A stretch of 64,000 nucleotides of DNA, taken from positions 36,319,272-36,383,271 of the forward strand of contig NC_068910.1 in assembly GCF_023091745.1 (NCBI RefSeq), read 5' to 3'. The notes under the pieces were generated by a model. That model ran no database searches. It saw only the letters and a list, made by a program, of their open reading frames with translations, and was not told the DNA's origin. A program made the translations under genes and the position numbers. Shown piece after piece: positions 56,501 to 64,000 of this stretch. This DNA comes from Budorcas taxicolor. Taxonomy: Eukaryota > Chordata > Mammalia > Artiodactyla > Bovidae. The number at the start of each line of letters is the position of its first letter. Position 1 is the stretch's first letter.

Positions 56501-57121
56501 TGAATATTCAGTACAATTGTCAGAGGAGAAAACAGTTGCTAAACAGTGTGATTTAAGATCTCACTCTTGTAATCTATGTCTTCATCTTTGTGTCTGTCCT
56601 TTGTGTAAAGAAAAAAAAAGTTACAAAAATGAAAACCAAACTTTTATTTATTTTTATTTTTTATTTTATTTTATTTTTTTTAATTTTAAAATCTTTAATT
56701 CTTACATGTGTAACTTTTAAAAATACAGGAGCTGAAATGACAGAGTGGAGATTTTTAACTTTATTTCATGTAGGTAACATTCTAAATTATTTGAATTTTT
56801 GTACTGGAAAAAGTAGAGCTGTTTTCATTTTAGGTAAGAGATTCAGCAGGAAGTTATAGTCTGTATTCTATCAGTATAAGTAAAATCCCAGGGCAAATGA
56901 CATTTCTTGAAGGTATTCTGATTGATATATATCAGAGGTCATGTAATCATGCTCACTGTTGGTGTCTGTTCACAGTTGTGAGAAAACTTAGTCTCCAACT
57001 ATATAACAAAACCCATATAGGACAAGAACAGATAATTTGTATAATGTATTTCCTTGAGATACTATATTGGTCAATCAAGTTCTTGATGTGTTTGGTGTTG
57101 ATATTGTCTGTGATACTCTAA
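56501..57121. other. No feature recognised; T/A-rich simple patch
   Basis: A (TTTTA)n-like patch lies at about 56642-56690. Short plus frames across it are translations of simple sequence. Confidence 0.5.
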
Positions 57122-57305
57122 TCTAGAGAAGTGGTTTTCAGAGTGGTCCTTGGACCAGGAGCACCCAAGAACTTATTAAAAAAGGAAATTCTCAAGCTTC
57201 ACCCCAGACCTACTGAATCAGAAACTGCTGCTTCCTATCCCCAGACTCTGTGTTTTATGAAGCACTCCAGCTGACTTGATGGGTCCTGAAGTTTGGAACC
57301 ATGGA
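57122..57305 (+). mobile_element. MER5A-type hAT element
   Basis: 'agaagtggttttcagagtgg', 'tccttggaccaggagcaccc', 'caccccagacctactgaatc', 'agaaactgctgcttcctatc', 'ctgtgttttatgaagcactc', 'tgaagtttggaaccatgg' match MER5A end to end. Confidence 0.8.
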
Positions 57306-57411
57306 CCTGGTACATGCAGGGTAAAGGTTTTAACTAAGTCAAGTTTTATTATAAGCTAATCTTCCTCTTAGATAGCATCAGGGAATTTATTAGCAATGAT
57401 TAGAAAGTCAA

Positions 57412-57551
57412 GTGGAGAAGGAAATGGCAACCCACTGCAGTATTCTTGCCTGGAGAATCCCATGGACAGAGGAGCCTGGAGGGCTACAGTCCATGGGGTT
57501 GCAAAGAGTTGGGCATGACTGAAGACTAGCTCTTTCAACTTTTCAACTTCC
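57412..57551 (+). mobile_element. Bov-A monomer with 10-bp TSD
   Basis: 'gtggagaaggaaatggcaac', 'ggacagaggagcctggaggg', 'caaagagttgggcatgactg'. The 10-bp duplication agaaagtcaa is exact at 57402-57411 and 57552-57561. Confidence 0.95.
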
Positions 57552-57639
57552 AGAAAGTCAATTGCTAAAAAGGCCAACCCATGTGAGCCTTTAAATATTT
57601 AGCTAAGTGAGTTGGAGTTTTTAAGTAGACGATAGGGAA

Positions 57640-57850
57640 TGTAAATGTTTTCTGAGAATGGGATGGCTAGGAATGGGGATGTCCTCCAGGCGGCAGTTCC
57701 TTCCAGTGGTAGTGTGTAACAAGTGGATTGTACAGGACTGACACTGATAATAGAGACAAGTTAGGAGGCTATTAGATAGACAAGCAAGAAATAATAAAAA
57801 CCTGAACTGTAGTAGAGAAAATAGTATTGGAGAAGAAGAGACAAATGAGA
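57640..57850 (+). repeat. Old mammalian dispersed repeat, copy 5 (fragment)
   Basis: 'gagacaagttaggaggctat', 'tagagaaaatagtattggag' and 'aatgagagagattgtg' resemble part of the repeat at 33.2-33.7 kb. Weak. Confidence 0.3.
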
Positions 57851-58017
57851 GAGATTGTGAAAGTGAAAATGACTCTTGCTTGATTGCATGTGGGGGCGAA
57901 AAGAAAAGTAGAGATGGTTGAAATTTTAAGCTTGTGTGACGGGTACCATTGACACTACAGATCAGAAAGATTATCAGTGATCTGCAAATTGGTAGATTGT
58001 GTTTGTGCTGATATCAG

Positions 58018-58132
58018 GTTAGTTAGTCGCTCAGTCGTGTCTGACTCTTTGCGATCCCATGAATCGCAGCATGTCAGGCATCCCTGTCCATAACCAACTC
58101 CCAGAGTTTACCCAAACTCATGTCCATCGAGT
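58018..58132 (-). mobile_element. BovB 3'-terminal fragment, antisense
   Basis: 'agtcgctcagtcgtgtctga', 'gcgatcccatgaatcgcagc', 'ataaccaactcccagagttt', 'actcatgtccatcgagtcat' is the reverse complement of the last 110 bases or so of BovB. Confidence 0.9.
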
Positions 58133-58779
58133 CATCAGCCATCAGAAAAATGATTGGTTTGTTTGGATGTCTAAATTGGGGTTTTTCTGTTCCTCAGAAG
58201 GGTGGTTAAAATATACAACAATTAGCATTAGAACAAAGGAGAACACAAATACAGTTGAGTACTTTGCCAGACTCATCAAATATGATTTTGATGGCTTAAG
58301 AACTCCTAATGAGAACACAGTGATCAACTGAGCAAACAGACCATTTGGCTTGAAGGGATATGTCAACATAGGCATAATCTACTAACTTGCTGATTAGGGA
58401 TGATATTAGCTGATGGATGTACTTTAGCCAGACATGGAGTAGTGGGAAGCTAGAGCAATAAAACCTCTGGGAATCTGAATGATCAATGATTTTTCATCTT
58501 ATAACCTAATTTGCCTGCATGAGAGTATATCTGCAGAACTAAACATATCTTCCTCAGAGTTTACACAGTATTTTATTATGTTTTTTATTATGATGGTGGT
58601 TTATTAACCTTGAGCAGAGCTTCTTGTAGACTATAGCACTATTAATAGCTATCAAGGAATAAAATGAATATTTTGGGGAAATTATGTGTCTCTGTGTGTA
58701 TGTTAAGAAGTATAAAGTATATATGTTAAATATATAATGTAATAAGTAATTGGTTCACACACTTGTGGAAACTGGAAAG
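58133..58779. other. No feature recognised
   Basis: Unassigned sequence. Opposing 77- and 90-codon frames (58059-58375) have no family resemblance. Confidence 0.5.
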
Positions 58780-59180
58780 TCTGATATTGGATAAGCTGGC
58801 AAACTGGAAACTCAGAGTTGGTGTTGAAGTCTTCAGGCTGAAATTTGTAGAGGAGACCAGCAGTCTAGAAACTCAGACAGGAGTTGATGTTATTATCTTG
58901 AGTCTGAAATCTGTAGGGTGGAGTGGATAACTGGCAATGCAGGCAGAATTTTGCTGTTATGGTCGTTAGGTAGAATTCCTTCTTTGGGAAACCAGATTTT
59001 GCTTATAAGACCTTCAACTGATTTGATGAGGCCTGTCCATGTTATATAGTCTCTTAAATTCATGTGATTATAGATACTAATCACATCTATGAAATACTTT
59101 CACAGCAATATCAAGACTAATATTTGAACAAACAACTGGGTACCATAACCTAGTCAAGTAAATTGAACCATCACATACAC
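58780..59180 (+). repeat. Old placental repeat (same family as inside MER20)
   Basis: 'tataagaccttcaactgatt', 'tgatgaggcctgtccatgtt', 'agatactaatcacatctatg', 'agactaatatttgaacaaac', 'ctagtcaagtaaattgaacc' 'atcaca' parallel the pieces at 15.9, 16.5 and 18.8 kb, same orientation. An internal duplication (aactcagagttgg, aactcagacagg) is part of the family. Name not certain. Confidence 0.5.
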
Positions 59181-59239
59181 CTTGTGATAGAAATTTTCTC
59201 ATCCGATTGATGTTGTATTTGCATTCTCTGCCTTACATG

Positions 59240-59550
59240 TCCATACTCGACATTTCTGAACTTCAGTATCCTTCAGGCTCCAGCTCATTTTCTCCCTCCA
59301 TTGCAGAATCATTACTGATCACTTCATCCAGGAATGGTACAGCAAGCACCTGCGGAATTCTGTAACAGGATGCACCACTCTTACAGCATGCCTTTCTCAT
59401 GCTGCTTAGTATTGAAATGTATTTGTGTATGGCTTTTATCCTACAGGAGAGCTTTAAACTCAAGGGCCAGGGTTGTAACACATATGTCTTTGCACTGAGT
59501 TATTGTGTAATACATTGCTCCACCCAAAGGTGTTTATAATTTCTGTTTTG
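59240..59550 (+). mobile_element. L2 LINE 3' region (tentative)
   Basis: 'ccttcaggctccagctcatt', 'gcagaatcattactgatcac' and 'gtctttgcactgagttattg' follow the L2 3'-UTR order loosely. Confidence 0.4.
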
Positions 59551-59870
59551 TTTTCTGAAGTACAGAGTGTTATTATAAGCCATTATTAACCTTAAAGAGT
59601 TACAAATACGTTCTACCATACAGTGGTTGTGTGATACAGCATAGTGTTTCACAAAGTGTGGCAGATATTCCACAGAATACTGAATAACACTCCAGAAAGT
59701 AGTGTTTATGTTAACAGGTGTGTGCTTATTTTAGTGTGATTTAGATAAATGTGATTAACATGGAACTAATACATTTTCAGATATTAGTGTTTAGGATGAG
59801 ATTAAGATATAGACCTATGTTAGGTTTGAGTCAATATGTAAATATGGCAACATCATGAAGTAGTAAGTAA
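59551..59870. other. No feature recognised
   Basis: Unassigned sequence before the L1 insertion. Confidence 0.5.
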
Positions 59871-60720
59871 TCAAAACCACAATGAGGTACCACTTCACAC
59901 CAATCAAAATGGCTGCAATCCAAAAATCTGCAAGCAATAAATGCTGGAGAGGGTGTGGAGAAAGGGGAACCCTCCTACACTGTTGGTGGGAATGCAAACT
60001 AGTACAGCCACTATGGAGAACAGTGTGGAGATTCCTTAAAAAATTGCAAATAGAACTCCCTTATGACCCAGCAATCCCACTGCTGGGCATACACACCGAG
60101 GAAACCAGAATTGAAAGAGACACATGTACCCCAATGTTCATCGCAGCACTGTTTATAATAGCCAGGACATGGAAACAACCTAGATGTCCATCAGCAGATG
60201 AATGGATAAGAAAGCTGTGGTACATATACACAATGGAGTATTACTCAGCCGTTAAAAAGAATTCATTTGAATCAGTTCTGATGAGATGGATGAAACTGGA
60301 GCCGATTATACAGAGTGAAGTAAGCCAGAAAGAAAAACACCAATACAGTATACTAACACATATATATGGAATTTAGAAAGATGGCAATGACGACCCTGTA
60401 TGCAAGACAGGAAAAAAGACGCAGCTGTGTATAACGGACTTTTGGACTCAGAGGGAGAGGGAGAGGGTGGGATGATTTGGGAGAATGGCATTCTATCATG
60501 TATACTATCATGTAAGAATTGAATCGCCAGTCTATGTCTGACGCAGGATACAGCATGCTTGGGGCTGGTGCATGGGGATGACCCACAGAGATGTTATGGG
60601 GAGGGAGGTGGGAGGGGGGTTCATGTTTGGAAACACATGTAAGAATTAAAGATTTTAAAATTAAAAAAATAAAAAACTACTAAAAAAAATAAAATAAATA
60701 AAATAAAATAAAATAAAAAA
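59871..60720 (+). mobile_element. Young ruminant L1, 5'-truncated, with A-rich tail
   Basis: An 850-bp 3' end: the ORF2 C-terminus, the 3' UTR ('gggagaatggcattctatca', 'catgcttggggctggtgcat', 'ggggagggaggtgggagggg') and a long tail of A runs broken by T, partly (AAAAT)n. The ORF2 remnant remains open, which suggests a recent insertion. Confidence 0.94.
59882..60376 (+). pseudogene. L1 ORF2 C-terminal remnant, 164 codons
   Basis: The longest intact coding remnant of the young L1. It begins at an internal methionine and corresponds to the last part of ORF2, beyond the endonuclease and reverse transcriptase domains. It carries the C-terminal cysteine-rich motif C21-x3-C25-x7-H33-x4-C38 (CWRGCGERGTLLHCWWEC), then KLQIELPYDPAIPLLGIHT, DTCTPMFIAALFIIARTWKQ, LWYIYTMEYYSAVKK and ends SILTHIYGI-stop. 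The C-terminal segment is needed for L1 RNP function, but without the enzyme domains this fragment has no retrotransposition activity. The absence of stops reflects youth, not selection. Confidence 0.93.
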
Positions 60721-60759
60721 GAACCTGGGGCACAAACTTAAAAAAAAAAAGGAATTAGG

Positions 60760-61115
60760 TTTGGGAAACATGAGTGTAATATAGCCCTAGACTGGAAGTT
60801 GAAAAAAAGTGAACTTGCTTAGTCATGTTGGACTTTGCAACCCCATGGACTGTAGCCTACCAGGCTCCTCCATCCGTGGGATTTTCCAGGCAAGAGTACT
60901 GGAGTGGATTGCCATTTCCTTCTCCAGGGGATCTTCCCAACCCAGGGATTGAAACTGAGTCTCCCGCATTGCAGGCAGACACTTTACTGTCTGAGCCACC
61001 GTGGCGCTAGACTAGAAGTTAGGAGATCAGAAATCAGTTCTCTCACTCACCATCTGTGTGATCTTCAGACATTTTACCTCTCTCATCATCTGTATCCCTT
61101 TTTCATATAGATAGC
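60760..61115 (+). mobile_element. MIR SINE, sense, split by a Bov-tA
   Basis: 'gagtgtaatatagccctaga' then, beyond the SINE, 'agaagttaggagatcagaaa', 'tctcactcaccatctgtgtg', 'atcttcagacattttacctc', 'tctcatcatctgtatccc'. This is the MIR order around 'gtgtgaccttgggcaagtta'. Confidence 0.6.
60801..61006 (-). mobile_element. Bov-tA SINE, antisense, with 14-bp TSD
   Basis: 'gtgaacttgcttagtcatgt', 'ggactgtagcctaccaggct', 'cttcccaacccagggattga', 'ctgtctgagccaccgtggcg'. The duplication is ctagactggaagtt (60787-60800) versus ctagactagaagtt (61007-61020), one mismatch. Confidence 0.96.
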
Positions 61116-62103
61116 TCTGTTAATTTATCTTCTAACACTAAAAGTGTGATTTATTACTTAGATGCCTTTAAATACACAACACAGACTACCATGCAGATGG
61201 TGCATACGTGAAGAAGATCTTGATTGGTAGACTAACCCAAATAGTCTGTGCATATATTGAGTGAAATAAGGCCAAAAATTCACTACCAGCAGGCACAGAA
61301 TATCCTTCGGCTTAGAACAGGGACAAGTGGATTTATGATCTCATCTTACTTCCTCTGTGACATTCCTGGTAAATAAATGTCCCTGATCCTCCTGCCAATC
61401 TACTCACATTTCTGATGTGCTCATAGGACTCCAAGGTAATCATGATCGTTTGCAGTTATAAATGTCCTGTTATCAATTAATTTGCAGTTCACCGGTAACC
61501 ATCTGATAATCTCCAACAAAGCTGCACTGGCATGGTAATTACATTGAAAGTAATTATCATGTAATTGCAAATAATTATTTGTACCTTATTAAGTGTTCAC
61601 ATGATTAAAGTATTTCTGGCCAAATAAAAATTATCCATGGGACTAATTTTTTTTTTTTAATAAGAAAGGTTGCTTCTTAGTCTTCTCTTCTGTGGGTAAA
61701 GTAGAGCTGTCAGGGTGACATTCCCATAACACTACAAAAACAGTGAATTGGAAAGGAGAAGACAGACTTAGATTTCATTAATAGGATTCCTTGTACATCC
61801 AGTGAAGTTGAGATAATAAACTTCAACTTTCAACACGGATGAATGCTTTCCCTCTTGTAGCTGTGACAAAAAAATATTACCCTATTAAGAGTATACACTA
61901 TGAATGTCATGAGGACAATGTGTTTTTCATGTCCAACACCACTGTTAGTGATTTTGCAATGAATTTTTATTTTTCTCACACTGTTGTTTCTTCAAAATCT
62001 TTAATATTCACCTACTCATATACAGTGTGCATTTCAATTTTCAAAGACCGTTTTTTTTAGAGTGAGACAAATTACATGTGTGAATCTGAAAGCAGCTCAC
62101 AAA
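61116..62103. other. Repeat-free AT-rich stretch with TAAT motifs
   Basis: Nearly 1 kb without recognised repeats. A dense set of TAATTA/ATAATTAT-type strings lies at 61470-61600 (see findings). A T10 run is at about 61650-61660. Confidence 0.5.
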
Positions 62104-62142
62104 TTTGTTTATTCAGACATCCGTTTGTTTATTCAGACATCC
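62104..62142. repeat. 20-bp period tandem duplication
   Basis: tttgtttattcagacatcc occurs at 62104-62122 and 62124-62142, separated by one base. Confidence 0.95.
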
Positions 62143-62145
62143 ATT

Positions 62146-62343
62146 AACCCAGGTGGTTCAGTGGTAAAGAATCTGCGTGCCAGTGAAGGAGACACAAGGG
62201 ATGTGGATTTGATCCCTGGGTCATGAAAATACCCTGGAGGTGGATATGGCAACCACTAGTATTCTTGCATGAAAAATCCCATGGATAGAGGAGCCAGAAG
62301 GCTACAGTCCATGGGGTTGTAAAGAGTCAGACATGACTGAGCA
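62146..62343 (+). mobile_element. Bov-tA SINE, older copy
   Basis: 'aacccaggtggttcagtggt', 'aaagaatctgcgtgccagtg', 'gtggatttgatccctgggtc', 'gggttgtaaagagtcagaca', 'tgactgagcaca'. It runs into a CA/TA/TG-rich tail that became a microsatellite. Confidence 0.92.
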
Positions 62344-62362
62344 CACAGACATACATAATGTG

Positions 62363-62374
<12 letters not shown>

Positions 62375-62409
<35 letters not shown>
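62375..62409. repeat. (TG)17 microsatellite with flanking (TA)n
   Basis: About seventeen TG units preceded by (TA)n (62362-62374) and followed by aaatgtatatatat, just downstream of a Bov-tA tail. Confidence 0.96.
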
Positions 62410-62413
<4 letters not shown>

Positions 62414-62424
62414 GTATATATATC

Positions 62425-62672
62425 AGCACTGTCCTTCAGAAATATTATATAAGTCACATAAACCAATTTAAATTTTTCTAGTAGTCACATAAAAAGCTAC
62501 AAGAAGCAGGTGTAATTAGTTTTAGTGGTGAATTTTATTTTCAAAAGTCATTAAATCAGAGATATTCAGTATAAAATTATTAATGAATTATCTTGCACTT
62601 TTTATAGTAAGTCTTTGAAATGTGATAAGCATTTTGCTTACAGTGCATCTCCATTAAGATTAGCCACATTTT
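62425..62672 (+). mobile_element. hAT-type non-autonomous element (MER3/MER33-like)
   Basis: 'cagcactgtccttcagaaat', 'aaatttttctagtagtcaca', 'agaagcaggtgtaattagtt', 'agtaagtctttgaaatgtga', 'agattagccacattttgg' match a common placental DNA transposon that starts cagcgctgtccaatagaa. The exact family name is uncertain. Confidence 0.55.
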
Positions 62673-62714
62673 GGAAATAAATGAGTATGATGTCCAGGTC
62701 ATTAAAAACATTGC

Positions 62715-63785
62715 AGTTTTTTCACACCTGTCAGAAATGCCATCATCACAAAGAACACAAATAACAAATATTAGCAAGGTACTAGAGAAAATGGATCCTT
62801 GTACATTGTTGGTGGTCCTGTAAATTGGGGCAGCCACTGTGGAAAACAGTGTAGAACTTTCTCAAACAACTGAAAATAGGACGACTGTACAACCCAGAAA
62901 TTTCCCACTTGAGTATTTATTTGAAAAAGGAAAAACCCAAACAGTAATTCTAAGATTCATGCACCCCAGTGTTCATAGCAGCATTATTTACAATTGCCAA
63001 GATATGGAAGCAACCTAAGTGCCTAGCTATAGATGAATGGATTAGGAAGATGTGATATCTATATATAATGGAGTACTACTCAGCCATAAAAAATGAATGA
63101 AAAATTTTCCAGTTGCAACAACAAGGATGTTGCAATAACATGGACAATATTAGAGAGTATTGGTGGTGTTTCAGTCTCTAAGTCATGTCTGACTCTTGCA
63201 ACGCCATGGGCTGTAGCCTGCCAGGCTCCTCTGTCCATGGAATTTTCCAGGCAAGAATACTGGAGTGGGTTGCCATTTTCTTCTTCAGGGGATCTTCCTG
63301 ACCCAGGGGTCAAACCCGGGTCTTCTGTGCTGTAGGTGGTCTCCTCCATTGCAGGCAGATTTTTTTTTTTAACCAACTGATCCGTCAGGGAAGTCCTTAG
63401 AAAGTATCACACTAAGTGAAATAAGTCAGATAGGTGAAGACAAATATTGTATGGTATCACTTATATTTGAAAGCTGAAAAATACAGCAAACTGGTGACCA
63501 TAACAAAAAATAAAAGATTTATAGATGTAGGGAACAAACCAGTGTTCACCTGTAGGGAGAGGTAAGGGAGCAAGGGCAATATAGGGGTAGGGGATTAAGA
63601 AGTACAAGCTATTATGCATATAAAAGCTACATGATATGTTTTATAACACAAGGAATATAGCCAATAGTTTATAATAATATCTATAAATGGAGTATAGCCT
63701 TTAAAAATTACACAATACTATACTGTACAACTGTAACATATTGTGTTCTGTAAGAACTGTACTTTAATTTAAAAAAAAAAAAAAG
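62715..63785 (+). mobile_element. Old L1 LINE, ORF2 end and 3' UTR, split by a Bov-tA
   Basis: 'tcacacctgtcagaaatgcc', 'ttggggcagccactgtggaa', 'ccccagtgttcatagcagca', 'gatgaatggattaggaagat', 'tactactcagccataaaaaa' then, beyond the SINE, 'aagtatcacactaagtgaaa' and the 3' UTR, ending with an A16 tail at about 63769-63784. The coding part has stops throughout. Confidence 0.88.
63161..63396 (-). mobile_element. Bov-tA SINE, antisense, inside L1, with 11-bp TSD
   Basis: 'gtttcagtctctaagtcatg', 'gggctgtagcctgccaggct', 'cttcctgacccaggggtcaa', 'actgatccgtcagggaagtc'. The flanks ttagagagtat (63150-63160) and ttagaaagtat (63397-63407) differ at one base. Confidence 0.95.
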
Positions 63786-63789
63786 ACTT

Positions 63790-64000
63790 TGCAGTTTTTG
63801 CCTTGCCATCTCTTTGTTCACTTGTTCTGGGGGAAACCAGTGGCCTTTGTGGAGCCTTAAGAGTACTCAAGCAGACCTATGTAGATGTCCACATGACAGA
63901 GAACTAAGGCGTCTAGCCACAGGCCAGCACTGCCTTGCTGGTCATGTGAATGAGTCATCTTGGAAACAGATCCTCTAGTCTGAATCAAGCTTTGCGATGC
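63790..64000 (+). mobile_element. MLT1-type LTR, cut by window end
   Basis: 'gagcagacctatgtagatgt'-like middle, 'agccacaggccagcactgcc', 'ggtcatgtgaatgagtcatc', 'ttggaaacagatcctctagt', 'ctgaatcaagctttgcgatg' follow the MLT1 internal order (cagccatgtgagtgagcc, then ttggaagcggatcctcc). Confidence 0.6.

Noticed and set aside
1..64000. tRNA genes suggested by tRNA-like A/B-box strings.
   Set aside because: All such strings lie in Bov-tA, CHR or MIR SINEs, which derive from tRNAs. No free cloverleaf was found.

Overview
This window looks like nuclear DNA of a ruminant (cattle or a close bovid or pecoran; the species cannot be fixed from sequence alone). The diagnosis rests on about 26 copies and fragments of the tRNA-Glu-derived Bov-tA SINE, its BOV-A2 dimer relatives, several BovB (RTE-clade) LINE copies and three cetartiodactyl CHR-type SINEs. 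They sit on a background of old placental repeats: MIR, L2, L1, MER5A, MER20, Tigger1 and MLT1-type LTRs. I found no host protein-coding exon, no RNA gene and no CRISPR or operon-like organisation. Every long open frame that I can recognise belongs to a transposable element. The window is best described as intergenic or deep intronic mammalian DNA. || Layout. 0-6 kb: an LTR end, an old dispersed repeat, Bov-tA/BovB fragments, MIR, and a BOV-A2 with a perfect 11-bp target-site duplication (TSD). 6-15 kb: scattered Bov-tA copies (several with exact TSDs, one with an (AC)15 tail), a MIR split by a Bov-tA, an MLT1-like LTR, and a MER5A split by a CHR SINE. 15.5-19 kb: a nested cluster in which a MER20 is split by an older repeat, which is itself split by a 2.2-kb antisense BovB flanked by a 10-bp TSD. 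19-24 kb: mostly unassigned sequence with an MLT1 LTR and MIRs. 25-30 kb: BOV-A2 copies, a BovB 3' end and a Bov-tA dimer. 31-33.7 kb: two copies of one old dispersed repeat, interrupted by antisense L1 3' ends. 35-38.5 kb: L2, a Bov-tA dimer, and two MIRs split by younger elements, one by a Bov-tA that contains an L1. 38.5-47 kb: mostly unassigned, with a perfect 8 x 29-bp minisatellite at 45,957-46,188. 47.6-50 kb: a nearly full-length Tigger1 DNA transposon with a broken transposase. 50-56.5 kb: BovB, an L1 with another L1 inserted in it, then a Bov-tA and a BovB in one (ATGT)n site. 57-64 kb: MER5A, BovB and L2 fragments, a young L1 3' end with a 164-codon ORF2 remnant, a MIR split by Bov-tA, a hAT-like element, an older L1 split by Bov-tA, and an MLT1-like LTR running off the end. 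|| How the parts relate. There is no pathway here; the content records successive retrotransposition. BovB and L1 reverse transcriptases are the known mobilisers of ruminant SINEs, and the nested insertions with TSDs give a relative order: MER20/MIR/MLT1/Tigger1 first, then CHR SINEs, then BovB/Bov-tA/BOV-A2 and young L1. I did not find an undescribed biological system. The points most worth checking are the perfect minisatellite, the nested 15.5-19 kb block, the SINE-L1-SINE composite, several strong palindromes, and a repeat-free TAAT-rich stretch near 61.5 kb. Family names are from memory of consensus sequences and boundaries are approximate unless a TSD is quoted.
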